Of a DNA stretch of 64,000 bases, positions 34,409 to 42,314 are shown one piece after another. Every line of letters begins with the position of its first letter. Within the stretch, counting starts at the first letter, position 1. This DNA comes from Gemmatimonadaceae bacterium (lineage in GTDB: Bacteria > Gemmatimonadota > Gemmatimonadetes > Gemmatimonadales > Gemmatimonadaceae): positions 1 to 64,000 of the forward strand of contig DATLUQ010000015.1 of assembly GCA_035533015.1 (NCBI GenBank), given 5' to 3'. Position numbers and translations under genes: made by a program. The notes under the pieces were generated by a model. That model did not search any database. It saw nothing but the letters and a program-made list of their open reading frames with translations, and was not told the origin of the DNA.

Positions 34409-36451
34409 CTAGTAGTTGTAGCGCAGCCGGACGAGCGCCCCGGCGGGGGCCACGGCACCGGCCGCTGGGGCCGTGCCCGTCGGCGTGCCGGGCACGAGCT
34501 CCACCCGGAACCCGGCGTCGTGCAGGGCGCGTACGGCGTCGCGCAGCGGCAAACCCGCCACGTCGGGCACGGCGCGCGGCGGCGCTGGCGGCCGAGGCGC
34601 AGGGGCGCCGGCGGTGAGCGTGATCGTGACGGCAGGGGGGGTGGCCGCGAGGGCAGCGGCCGCCGCGGTGCGCGCGGCGGTCGATTCGGCGCCCACCGCC
34701 GCCGCCACGGAGTCAGCACCCGCTGCTCCCATCGTCACGCGCACCGGCGTGTCGGCCGCACCCGCAGGATCTGGCGAGCGCGACACCACGTCGCGAATCA
34801 GTTGCGTGCGGTTGAGCGCCGCGTCACGCGCCGCCAGCGCCGCCTGGAGGATGGTCTTCGTGAGCGGTGCAGCGGTGCTGGCGCTGTAGTACTTGCCCTG
34901 CGGACTGTCGAGCTTCACGACGATCACGAACTGTGGCGCATTGCCCGGGAACAGCCCGACGAAGTTGGGCGTGTACGCGTGCGGCGCGTAGCGGCCATTC
35001 ACGGTGCGGCGCGGCGTGCCCGTCTTGCCCCCCAACAGGTAGTCGGCAAGATCGGCGCTCACCGCCGTGCCGTCCGCCACCACGCCGAGCAGCATCTGCC
35101 GCACCTCAGCCGCCACGGCGGGCGTCATGACACGACGCACCACCTGCCGCGTATGCTCGTAGAGCACCCGCCCGTTGGGCGCACGGACCTCCTTCACGAT
35201 CGAGGGCTGCAGCAGCTCGCCGCCATTGGCGATCGCCGCGTACGCCGTGGCCAACTGCAGCGGGGTGACGGCGATCTCGTAGCCCATGGCCATGGAGTTG
35301 GCCGATTGCGTGGACCAGTCTTTGGGCGGGCGCAGGATGCCCGGTGACTCGGCGGGATAGGCCACCTCGGTGGGCGTGCCAAAGCCGAAGTCGCGCAGCG
35401 CCTGGTATTCCTGGCTCGGCGAGAGGCGTTCGGCGAACTGCACGATGCCCACGTTGCTCGAGCGCTGGAGGACGTCGGCGAGCGTCAGGAACTTGGGTTC
35501 GGGCCCTGCTTCCTGGTCGTCGTGGATCGTGCGCGCGTTGATCGTCAACTCACCGCCAAAGGTGGGAACCGTGTCGGTGAGCCGGACGAGCCCTTGGGTG
35601 AGCAGCGATGCGGCGATGAGCGGTTTCATCGTCGAGCCGGGCTCGAAGGGCTCGGTCAGCGCCGTGGCGGACGTCGAGAGCGGATTCTGACGCCGGCTGG
35701 CCATGGCCAGCACGTCGCCCGTCTCCGGGTCGAGGATCACGATGTCGCCGCCCTGCGCGCCCATCTTCGACACCGCGTCGTCGAGGGCACGCTCGGCGAT
35801 CTGCTGGAGGTCGGAATTGAGCGTGAGCACCACGGTGTTGCCTTCACGCGGCGCCACCCCGGGCGACGTCGGTGAGTTGAAGCTGCGCCCCGATCCGTCG
35901 CGCACGAGGGCCGCCGAGCCGTCCCGCCCGCGCAACAGGCTGTCGAGCGCCAGCTCGATGCCGTCCACCGGCTCGCCGGCACCATTGACCCGCCCCACGA
36001 TGCGGCGCGCGGCATCGGAGCCCGGGTACACACGGTCGACCACCGGCTCGGCGTACACGCCGCGCATGGCCGTGAGCGCGGCAACGTCGGTGGCCCGGAA
36101 CTGATCCGGAATCGGCGCCCACTTCCTCGTCGTGTCGGTCGCGCGGGCGATCCACTTGGCGTTCACGCCAGCGCGGCGCAGCGCGTTGGCCGTGGCACGG
36201 CGGCTGCGGAGTTCCTGCGGGTTGATGCCGAGTTGCACCATGTCGCGGCTCTCGGCCAACGTGCGGCCCGCGGCGTCGAGGATTTCCCCGCGCAGCGCCG
36301 GGACCTCGCGGCTCGTGAAGTGCTGGTTGTGCGCCTGCGCGGCCCACGCCTTGCCGTCCACGAGTTGCACCTTGGCCGATTTCGCAATCACGGCCAGCGC
36401 GAACGCAGCGAGCGTGAAGTGGATGATGCCGATGCGGCTATTCTTGATCAT
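34409..36451 (-). CDS. ftsI: Septal transpeptidase FtsI (PBP3) with C-terminal PASTA domain
   Basis: The product has 680 residues. One N-terminal transmembrane helix (about 7-25) is followed by the class B PBP pedestal domain (RGEILDAAGRTLAES) and the transpeptidase domain with the three active-site motifs: STMK at Ser273-Lys276, SSN at 331-333 and KTG at 476-478. An Ala/Thr-rich linker (about 585-625) leads to a single PASTA domain (about 626-680, VPDVAGLPLRDAVRALHDAG). It cross-links septal peptidoglycan and pairs with FtsW. E. coli FtsI lacks PASTA; Gram-positive PBP2x and some diderms have it. Its ATG lies inside the 3' end of ftsL (14-base overlap). Confidence 0.96.
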   Translation of the reverse strand: MIKNSRIGIIHFTLAAFALAVIAKSAKVQLVDGKAWAAQAHNQHFTSREVPALRGEILDAAGRTLAESRDMVQLGINPQELRSRRATANALRRAGVNAKWIARATDTTRKWAPIPDQFRATDVAALTAMRGVYAEPVVDRVYPGSDAARRIVGRVNGAGEPVDGIELALDSLLRGRDGSAALVRDGSGRSFNSPTSPGVAPREGNTVVLTLNSDLQQIAERALDDAVSKMGAQGGDIVILDPETGDVLAMASRRQNPLSTSATALTEPFEPGSTMKPLIAASLLTQGLVRLTDTVPTFGGELTINARTIHDDQEAGPEPKFLTLADVLQRSSNVGIVQFAERLSPSQEYQALRDFGFGTPTEVAYPAESPGILRPPKDWSTQSANSMAMGYEIAVTPLQLATAYAAIANGGELLQPSIVKEVRAPNGRVLYEHTRQVVRRVMTPAVAAEVRQMLLGVVADGTAVSADLADYLLGGKTGTPRRTVNGRYAPHAYTPNFVGLFPGNAPQFVIVVKLDSPQGKYYSASTAAPLTKTILQAALAARDAALNRTQLIRDVVSRSPDPAGAADTPVRVTMGAAGADSVAAAVGAESTAARTAAAAALAATPPAVTITLTAGAPAPRPPAPPRAVPDVAGLPLRDAVRALHDAGFRVELVPGTPTGTAPAAGAVAPAGALVRLRYNY

Positions 36452-36746
36452 GCGCCCGCGGACGCGGCAGGTTGATGACCATACTATCGGCGGGAATGTG
36501 CATGTTCATGCGCTGCAGGATCGGCGCCAGCCGCGTGAGACTCGACGAATCGCGGATCTCGCCAGTGAGGCGGACGCGCTCCGCCTCGAGCGCGTCCCGC
36601 TGCCGCTCGAGGTCCCGGATCGCGCGCTGCTGGCGGATTCCATAACTCCTCCGTGCAATGACGCCCGTAGCCACCAAAACGAAACCCAGCAGCACGAGGG
36701 CAATCACGGAGCGCGGGCTCCATCGACGCTTCACGCGGCGCGCCAT
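36438..36746 (-). CDS. ftsL: FtsL-like bitopic division protein
   Basis: The product has 102 residues starting at MARRVKRRWSPRS, whose ATG overlaps the rsmH stop by 16 bases. A very basic cytoplasmic tail (about 1-13) is followed by one transmembrane helix (about 14-33, VIALVLLGFVLVATGVIA) and a periplasmic coiled coil (about 38-75, RAIRDLERQRDALEAERVRL), then a short tail (MNMHIPADSMVINL). Sequence conservation is low in this family; size, topology and position between rsmH and ftsI identify it. It links FtsQ and FtsB-like partners to FtsW/FtsI. An ftsB gene was not seen. Confidence 0.85.
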   Translation of the reverse strand: MARRVKRRWSPRSVIALVLLGFVLVATGVIARRSYGIRQQRAIRDLERQRDALEAERVRLTGEIRDSSSLTRLAPILQRMNMHIPADSMVINLPRPRAHDQE

Positions 36747-37705
36747 GCCCGGAGCCGCGCGCTGCGCGAGCGAGGGTTGGCGTCGAGCTCGGCCGGTCCG
36801 GCCCGCAGCCCCCGCTTGGTGACCAACGCCCCGAGCGCGCGGCCGCCACACGTGCACACGGGCTGTCGCGGGGGACAGGTGCATGCCGTGCTCCAGTCCC
36901 GAAACGTGCGCTTCACGATCCGGTCCTCCCCGGAATGGTAGGAGATCACGACAAACACCCCCTGCGATTCGAGGCGGTCACGCAGAGTGGGGAGCGCCCG
37001 CTCCAACCCGCCCAGCTCCTCGTTGATCGCGATGCGCACGGCCTGGAAGAGCCGCGCGAACTCGGCCGGCCCGCTGCGGGGGCCGAGCGTCGCGCGGATC
37101 GCCCCGACGAAGTCGTCGCTGGTGGCAAAGGGGCGCGTGGCGCGGCGCTTCGAGACCTCGCGCGCCAGGCGGATGGCGCGCCGTTCGTCGCCGTACTCGC
37201 GGAACACCCAGGCCAGTTCGCCCTCGTCGGCCGCGTTGAGAAAGTCCGCCGCGGTCCGCGTGGCGTCGGGTCCCATGCGCATGTCGAGCGGGGCCCCCTC
37301 ACGAAAGCTGAAGCCGCGCGCCGTGGCGTCGATCTGGTGCGACGACACACCGAGATCGAGGAGGATGCCGTCGTACCGCTCGTGACCGAGCGCGGCGTCG
37401 TCGAGCGTGGCGTAGTTGCCCAACTCGAGGCGCAAGCGCCCATCGCGCACGAACGGGGCCAGACGCTGGCCAGCGGCCGCGATGGCGTCGGGGTCGCGGT
37501 CCACGGCCGTGACGCGCGCGCCGGCGTGCAGCAACGCTTCGGTGTGTCCGCCCCCGCCGAGCGTCCCGTCGAGCACATGGTGCGCATCGGCGAGCAGCGC
37601 CACCACTTCCTGCACCATGACCGGGGCATGATACGAGCTTGCCCATTCCGGCGTGAGCGGGCCGGAGGGCGTCAGGCGCGAAGTGAACGGATCGGCATCG
37701 GACAT
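36731..37705 (-). CDS. rsmH: 16S rRNA (cytosine1402-N4)-methyltransferase RsmH
   Basis: The product has 324 residues from MSDADPFTSR. YHAPVMVQEVVALL opens the family core; DGTLGGGGHTEALL is the SAM-binding loop; ILLDLGVSSHQIDATARGFS and PLDMRMGP are diagnostic; RLFQAVRIAINEELGGLE and VISYHSGEDRIVKRTF close the core. It methylates C1402 of 16S rRNA. It is the first gene of the dcw cluster here: mraZ, which usually precedes it, is absent, and a strong hairpin separates it from the TPR gene upstream. Confidence 0.97.
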   Translation of the reverse strand: MSDADPFTSRLTPSGPLTPEWASSYHAPVMVQEVVALLADAHHVLDGTLGGGGHTEALLHAGARVTAVDRDPDAIAAAGQRLAPFVRDGRLRLELGNYATLDDAALGHERYDGILLDLGVSSHQIDATARGFSFREGAPLDMRMGPDATRTAADFLNAADEGELAWVFREYGDERRAIRLAREVSKRRATRPFATSDDFVGAIRATLGPRSGPAEFARLFQAVRIAINEELGGLERALPTLRDRLESQGVFVVISYHSGEDRIVKRTFRDWSTACTCPPRQPVCTCGGRALGALVTKRGLRAGPAELDANPRSRSARLRAWRAA

Positions 37706-37748
37706 CACGCGATGAAAGCAACACATGGCGGGTGCGCGCCACAAGCGA

Positions 37749-37780
37749 CGAAGCCCGCCGGCGACTGCCGGCGGGCTTCG
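37749..37780 (-). terminator. Strong hairpin between the TPR gene and rsmH
   Basis: A perfect 14 bp inverted repeat (CGAAGCCCGCCGGC and its complement) closes on a four-base loop (GACT). It begins 24 nt after the stop codon of the TPR gene ending at 37804 and precedes the rsmH start at 37705. It has no clear T-run on either side, but the stability and position make termination or transcript-end protection likely. Confidence 0.75.
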
Positions 37781-37803
37781 TCAACGTCCAGGCGCGTCAC
37801 CGG

Positions 37804-39525
37804 CTACTGCTTCTTGCAGTAGGCCTTGACCATCTGGTCGGCGATCGGGGAGTACTTCGCAATTGCCTGCATGACCGCGCCAGCGGTTGCAGCATCGACC
37901 GAGCCGCCGGCGGGCATGTTGATCTGGGACAGGACGAACATGTCCTGCGCCCTCTTCGCGTCGACACAATTCTTGGTGGGCTGCGCGGCTTGCATCGCGG
38001 CGACCGCAAGTTGGAGCGACGCGACGCCGATGAAGAAGTGCGTGGTGGGCGACGACGCCACGGAATCGGCGTGCTGCGCCAGGTCGAGCGACCGCTGATA
38101 GTACTTCGTGGCGTTCGCCGTGTCCGTCTTAGCCTGGCTCATCAGGTTCTGGACCGGCGCGAGCAGCATCGGCCCCCACTTCGCCTTGTCGCCGCCCGCC
38201 GCGATCGCCTGGTTGGCGAGGGCCACGAGACTGTCCGTCTGCCCGAGGTCAACGAACGTTTGGGCCAGGAACAACTCGGCGGTCGAGTCCTTGGGATCGG
38301 CGATCAGCGCACGGCGAAACGCGCCGGCGGCCGCCGGCAACTGGCTCGTATTGCGCAGCGCGACGCCCTGCAGGAACGGGAACTGGGGATCCTTGGGGTA
38401 CTTGCGCTCCGCGTCCGACGCGTACTCCGCCACCTTCGTCCAGTTGCTGTCGGTGGTGGCCATGGCGATCTGGCGATGGTAGTAATCGCTGTCGGCGAGG
38501 GCCGTGTCGATGTGCGCCATCAATTCACCGGTGGCCAGCGCGTCCTTCCACTGTTGCGTGGCCGCGAGCAGCTTCCACTTCTGCTGCAGCATGGTCGGAT
38601 CGCCCGGATTCTGCTTGAGCATGTCCTCGAGAATCGGGAGCGCCTTGGCCGGATCGGATGCGCCCAGCGCGTTGATGATGCGGTTGGCGAGCGCTTGATC
38701 CTGCGGCTCGAGCTTGTACATCTTGAGCATCGTCTGCACGACGGCGTCCTGATCGCCCTTGGCGTCGTAGGCGCCCACGGCCAAGCCGAGCGCGAACAGG
38801 TTGGCGGGATCGATGCGCAGAATTTCGTTGGTGACGGAAAGGACCGAGTCGGGAGGGTACTTCAAGAAGTCGGGCCCGTACGCCGTGGCCAGGCAGAGGC
38901 GCGCCAGCGTGGCCTGCGGGTATTGCTTGATGGCGTCCTGCGCGTTGGCGACCGCCTCCTGCGCCTTGCCGGCGCGGAGGCTGTTCTTGCACTTCTCATT
39001 GCCGGTGATCTGTTTGCGCGCGGCGGAGAGTTCGCGCTCGATCGTCCCGGCGGCGCCGGCCGGATCCTTGGCATCCACCGCGGGAAGCGGCTGGGCCTGC
39101 GTGACGTCGGTGGCCAGCATCAGGCGCGCGCCCTCGCGAATTCCACTCGGCGTGAGGGCGACGTCGCAATCCAGAATCTCGTCGGCGCGCACGATCTTGC
39201 CAAGGGCCCCGAGATCCTGCTGACTGAGCGCGGAGTCCGGCGCGTAACCCGACGCAATGAGCGCGTCATTGACGGTCTTGTTCGGGATGACGTACAGGTC
39301 CCGAATGTTGTTCTCACTCTGGATCCGGTCGCGCAGGGCAGCAGCCGCGGTCACCCCGAGCGTGGCCGGCGTCGCATGGCAGGTCCCAACGAGGAGATGG
39401 GGGGTGTCACGGTCAGGCCCGCGTTGACGTGCGGGGTTGAACCCGTACTGCGCCACGGCGATCGACGGCAAACCCGCCACGATCACCAGACCCAGACCCA
39501 CCATCCGGCGCTGCAATCCCTTCAC
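37804..39525 (-). CDS. Secreted TPR-repeat protein of unknown function
   Basis: The product has 573 residues. The GTG start has a strong GGGGGAGGAG ribosome site and a TACATT hexamer about 43 nt upstream. A signal peptide (about 1-26, ending in SIAVAQ) leads to an N-terminal alpha/beta region (about 40-150) with TPHLLVGTCHAT and IRDLYVIPNKTVNDALIASG, resembling the periplasmic 'sum of parts' domain used to combine named factors. Then about eight TPR-like helical pairs follow (about 175-520), e.g. KALPILEDMLKQNPGDPTML and AFRRALIADPKDSTAELFLA. It probably serves as a periplasmic scaffold. It stands alone between tRNA-Val and the dcw cluster, ended by a strong hairpin. Confidence 0.75.
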   Translation of the reverse strand: MKGLQRRMVGLGLVIVAGLPSIAVAQYGFNPARQRGPDRDTPHLLVGTCHATPATLGVTAAAALRDRIQSENNIRDLYVIPNKTVNDALIASGYAPDSALSQQDLGALGKIVRADEILDCDVALTPSGIREGARLMLATDVTQAQPLPAVDAKDPAGAAGTIERELSAARKQITGNEKCKNSLRAGKAQEAVANAQDAIKQYPQATLARLCLATAYGPDFLKYPPDSVLSVTNEILRIDPANLFALGLAVGAYDAKGDQDAVVQTMLKMYKLEPQDQALANRIINALGASDPAKALPILEDMLKQNPGDPTMLQQKWKLLAATQQWKDALATGELMAHIDTALADSDYYHRQIAMATTDSNWTKVAEYASDAERKYPKDPQFPFLQGVALRNTSQLPAAAGAFRRALIADPKDSTAELFLAQTFVDLGQTDSLVALANQAIAAGGDKAKWGPMLLAPVQNLMSQAKTDTANATKYYQRSLDLAQHADSVASSPTTHFFIGVASLQLAVAAMQAAQPTKNCVDAKRAQDMFVLSQINMPAGGSVDAATAGAVMQAIAKYSPIADQMVKAYCKKQ

Positions 39526-39567
39526 TGTCGGCTCCTCCCCCTAATTGAGTCCTACCCGAACGGCCCG

Positions 39568-39573
39568 AATGTA
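39568..39573 (-). promoter_or_regulatory. Candidate -10 element of the secreted TPR gene
   Basis: TACATT on the minus strand, 42 nt before the GTG start and directly downstream of tRNA-Val. It matches the hexamer upstream of the lipoprotein at 2308. The -35 position falls in the tRNA 3' end and is not consensus-like. Confidence 0.3.
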
Positions 39574-39589
39574 GTTCCTGCGACGCCAA

Positions 39590-39663
39590 TGGGCGAAGAG
39601 GGACTCGAACCCCCGACTTCCTGCGTGTAAGGCAGGCGCTCTAACCAACTGAGCTATTCGCCC
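39590..39663 (-). tRNA. tRNA-Val (anticodon UAC)
   Basis: Read on the minus strand, the gene folds as a complete cloverleaf. The acceptor stem GGGCGAA pairs with TTCGCCC plus discriminator A. The D-arm is AGCTCAGTTGGTTAGAGC. The anticodon arm is CCTGC-CTTACAC-GCAGG with anticodon TAC. The T-arm contains GGGGGTTCGAGTCCC(T)C. CCA is not encoded, since TTG follows the discriminator. Confidence 0.97.
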
Positions 39664-39688
39664 TCTGAGAACGCCGGCGCGCCGCGCA

Positions 39689-39859
39689 TTACTTGAGTAT
39701 GGCCAGCGGGACCAGCACGCAGTACCCGACCACAAGCAGGATCGGCGCGATCGTGTCGCCGCCGCGCGCCAGGTCGGCGTAGCCGGCGGCGAGGGTCACG
39801 AGTGCGATCCCCCACCAAAGCAGCGGTCGAGAGCGGGTCGAAGTGTCGGTTTCTGCCAT
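39689..39859 (-). CDS. 56-residue membrane protein upstream of tRNA-Val
   Basis: The product starts MAETDTSTRSRP and has two hydrophobic segments (about 13-30 and 35-55) joined by a short ARGGDT loop, predicting a helical hairpin. The ATG lies eight bases after the -10 of a near-consensus promoter, so the transcript has almost no leader. The gene ends 26 nt before tRNA-Val, and both could share one transcript. No family was recognised; the promoter and hydropathy support it as real. Confidence 0.6.
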   Translation of the reverse strand: MAETDTSTRSRPLLWWGIALVTLAAGYADLARGGDTIAPILLVVGYCVLVPLAILK

Positions 39860-39867
39860 AAACCTGA

Positions 39868-39896
39868 AGACTAGGGGCCGCAAAGTTTGGTGTCAA
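39868..39896 (-). promoter_or_regulatory. Sigma70-type promoter (TTGACA-N17-TAGTCT)
   Basis: On the minus strand a perfect TTGACA (39896-39891) is followed after exactly 17 nt by TAGTCT (39873-39868). The predicted transcription start falls one to three bases before the ATG at 39859. This is the best promoter in the window. It should drive the 56-residue membrane protein and probably tRNA-Val. Confidence 0.65.
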
Positions 39897-39920
39897 GCCA
39901 ACACTAGAACTGGTGGACGC

Positions 39921-40949
39921 TTACGGTCCTTTGACGTCGGGCTCGTTCCGCTCCCCCGCGGGCCACGGACCGATCAGCTCCGCCAGCGCGCTCTCCCGCT
40001 CCGCCGCATCGGCAGCATCGTCGGCCGCCACCAGCGCCGCGAACCGGGAACGATCGCGGCGGCGCCGCGCGATCCACAGCGGAAGGATGACCACAACCAG
40101 GAGAATCCCGACCAGGGTCAGGTCTTCCATGAGCGCCAGCGCGCCGTAGCGGCGCCGGGCGCGTTTGCGCCAATCCGCCTCGAACCCGTCCAACGTGGTC
40201 CCGTCCGCGCGGCGCAGGGCCTGGTCGAGCGACCCCGTCTCGCGCCACGCCGCGAACACGCGGGTGAGTCCGCGCGACGGATCGAGCGCCGCCATGTCGG
40301 ACACCGCGCTCGCGGCGAGTGCGTATCCGGCACGCGCCGTGGTCGCGCCTCCCGAGAAGTATCCCTCGAGGCCGTCGAGTGTGGGCACGCCCTTCACGGC
40401 CAGCGCCAGGTTGGCGGCCAACGCGTCGTGCCCGGTGAATTCGTGCGCCGAGAAGCTCGCGTACCCCTCGTCGAACCAGCGCGGCGCGCGATCGCCCAGG
40501 TATTCATGCAGCGCCAGGTGCGCCAGCTCGTGCCGCACGACCTCCACCGGGTCGCCGGCGTCGGCACCGGAGCTGCTGCCCTGCAGGATGATCCGTCGAG
40601 TCTCGGGAAAGGCGAGCGCGGCGCCCCATTCCGGCGCGCCGGGTCCCGCCCATTCGTGAAAGCGCGCCGCGTCGGGCGCGATGGCGATGAGCACGTGCTC
40701 CCGCGGCCGCGGGAGGCCGGGAAAGGTGTCGTGCGCCATGGCTACAGCGAGAATGGACCGGGCCAGCGTGGCGTCTTTGGGGTAGGCGACCACCGTGAAT
40801 CGCCCGCGGTCCAGCCGCACGGGCGCCGCGGATTGGGCCGCGGCACGCAGCGGGACGACCAGCACCGCCATTCCCAGCACTGTTACCAATTTCCGTATCG
40901 CCGTCGCGGTCCGGGACTGCCGGGACGGCTCGGCGGCGCATCGGGACAA
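39921..40949 (-). CDS. Secreted MA-type (gluzincin) metallopeptidase with C-terminal anchor
   Basis: The product has about 342 residues. A signal peptide ends in LRAAAQ. The peptidase core holds VVRHELAHLALHEYLG (HExxH zinc site) and, about 14 residues on, RWFDEGYASF, whose Glu is the usual third ligand of gluzincins (peptidase MA family). A transmembrane segment near residue 280 (LTLVGILLVVVILPLWIA) is followed by a charged cytoplasmic tail. Substrates are unknown. The TTG at 40949 was chosen because it gives a full signal peptide; GTG at 40880 or ATG at 40871 would give a very short one. It lies 44 nt after the TPR gene and ends the large minus-strand array. Confidence 0.75.
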   Translation of the reverse strand: MSRCAAEPSRQSRTATAIRKLVTVLGMAVLVVPLRAAAQSAAPVRLDRGRFTVVAYPKDATLARSILAVAMAHDTFPGLPRPREHVLIAIAPDAARFHEWAGPGAPEWGAALAFPETRRIILQGSSSGADAGDPVEVVRHELAHLALHEYLGDRAPRWFDEGYASFSAHEFTGHDALAANLALAVKGVPTLDGLEGYFSGGATTARAGYALAASAVSDMAALDPSRGLTRVFAAWRETGSLDQALRRADGTTLDGFEADWRKRARRRYGALALMEDLTLVGILLVVVILPLWIARRRRDRSRFAALVAADDAADAAERESALAELIGPWPAGERNEPDVKGP

Positions 40950-40993
40950 CGCGGACCGGGCCCCGCGGGGAATCGGTGCCGCACCCGGTGCGG

Positions 40994-41839
40994 TTACGGC
41001 TCCCGTCCCTCCTCCACCTGCCGCAGGACTTCGGCGCACTTCTTTCCCCATGGATTGAACTTGTTCTGGGCGAATCCTTCGCGCCATGCCTGCAGGGCCT
41101 CGTCACGCCGGCCGTTGAACCAGTACGCGCGCCCCAATTCGTAATATGCCTCGATGAGGTTGGGGCCCAGCGCAATCGCCTTCTGGAAGAAGGTCTGCGC
41201 ATCCTCGAACATGTCCCGTTCGAGATACACGAGTCCGAGGTAAAAGTGCGCGTAGAGCGTCGCCTTCTTGTCGTTGTCCAGACGAATGGCCTTCGACAGG
41301 TGCTCTATGGCCTCCCCGAAGATCCCCTTCTTGAGGCAGATGTAGCCGACGTTGATGCGGGCCAGGGCATTCACCGGCTCGCGGATGAGCACCTTCTGGA
41401 ACATCAGCAGCGCGTCGTCGTATTTCTCCTGCAGCATCTGCGCCCAGCCGAGCAACCCCTCGGACTGGGGATCGTTGGGCGACAGCGCGATCGCCCTGTG
41501 CAACGCGACCTCGGCGCCCTCATAATCGCCCAGCGATAGCCGGCTCCACCCCTTCTCGATGAACGTCGACGCGCCGAGATGGTCGGCGTGCACCGCCGGC
41601 CGCGCTGCGTCGAACTCGGGAGCCAGCGACTGGACGCCGAGCGATTTCCACTTGTCGACCAGTCTCTTGACGTTGTCCTTGAGTTGGGTGAGATCGGCCA
41701 CCTCCTGCTCCAGCTGCCTGAACAACGCCACGATCTCGGCTTTCAACGCCTCGCGTTCGTGGTTCGCGTTCGGCGCGTCGAGCCGCGTCTCCAGCGCGGC
41801 GTACTGCGCGCGGCGCACGATGACCGGCGAATCAGGCAT
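40994..41839 (-). CDS. Cytoplasmic TPR protein with N-terminal coiled coil
   Basis: The product has 281 residues with no signal peptide. The N-terminal helices (about 10-75, with ALKAEIVALFRQLEQEVADL) form a coiled coil. TPR units follow from about residue 90: WSRLSLGDYEGAEVALHRAI, WAQMLQEKYDDALLMFQKVL, VGYICLKKGIFGEAIEHLSK, FYLGLVYLERDMFEDAQTFF and LGRAYWFNGRRDEALQAWRE. Its start lies inside the end of cheW (eight-base overlap), so it is produced with the chemosensory genes and is likely a scaffold for that system. No catalytic residues are apparent. Confidence 0.8.
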   Translation of the reverse strand: MPDSPVIVRRAQYAALETRLDAPNANHEREALKAEIVALFRQLEQEVADLTQLKDNVKRLVDKWKSLGVQSLAPEFDAARPAVHADHLGASTFIEKGWSRLSLGDYEGAEVALHRAIALSPNDPQSEGLLGWAQMLQEKYDDALLMFQKVLIREPVNALARINVGYICLKKGIFGEAIEHLSKAIRLDNDKKATLYAHFYLGLVYLERDMFEDAQTFFQKAIALGPNLIEAYYELGRAYWFNGRRDEALQAWREGFAQNKFNPWGKKCAEVLRQVEEGREP

Positions 41840-42314
41840 GCCGGAGTGCCTCTTCGGTCACACGCTCCAGCGTCAGCCGCTCGTCTGAGGAGAGGAGCCG
41901 CTCCACGTCGAGGAATATCAGCAGGTGGTCGCGCAGCCGCACGATACCGCGCAGATACTCCCCGGCCAGCCCGCGAAAGAGGGCGGGCGGTGGCGACAGC
42001 TGCGCCTCATCGAAACTCGCCACTTCGAGCACGGCATCGACCACCACGCCCACCCACTCGCCGCCGGACTTGAGCACCAGGATGCGCGTCTCCGGCGTTG
42101 CCGCGACCGCCGGGAGTTGGAACCGTCGCCGCAGACTCACCACCGGCAGCACGCGGCCCTGATACTCCACCACGCCGTCGATCCATTCGGGTACGTTGGG
42201 CACCGCGGTGGGTGCCTGGAAGCGCAGCACGCGCTCCACTGAAAAGATATCGGCGGCGAAGTAGTCGGTGCCCAGACGGAACGAGACGAGCTTGGCGGTG
42301 CGGGGCTTGGTCAT
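41832..42314 (-). CDS. cheW: CheW-type chemosensory coupling protein
   Basis: The product has 160 residues, a single CheW domain (about 7-145): KLVSFRLGTDYFAADIFSVE at the start, VPNVPEWIDGVVEYQGRVLP in the receptor/kinase interface region and VGVVVDAVLEV in the second half. It would link CheA to receptors or other signalling proteins. Four-base overlap with the second cheW upstream and eight-base overlap with the TPR gene downstream indicate coupling. The window has three CheW proteins but no receptor gene. Confidence 0.93.
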   Translation of the reverse strand: MTKPRTAKLVSFRLGTDYFAADIFSVERVLRFQAPTAVPNVPEWIDGVVEYQGRVLPVVSLRRRFQLPAVAATPETRILVLKSGGEWVGVVVDAVLEVASFDEAQLSPPPALFRGLAGEYLRGIVRLRDHLLIFLDVERLLSSDERLTLERVTEEALRHA

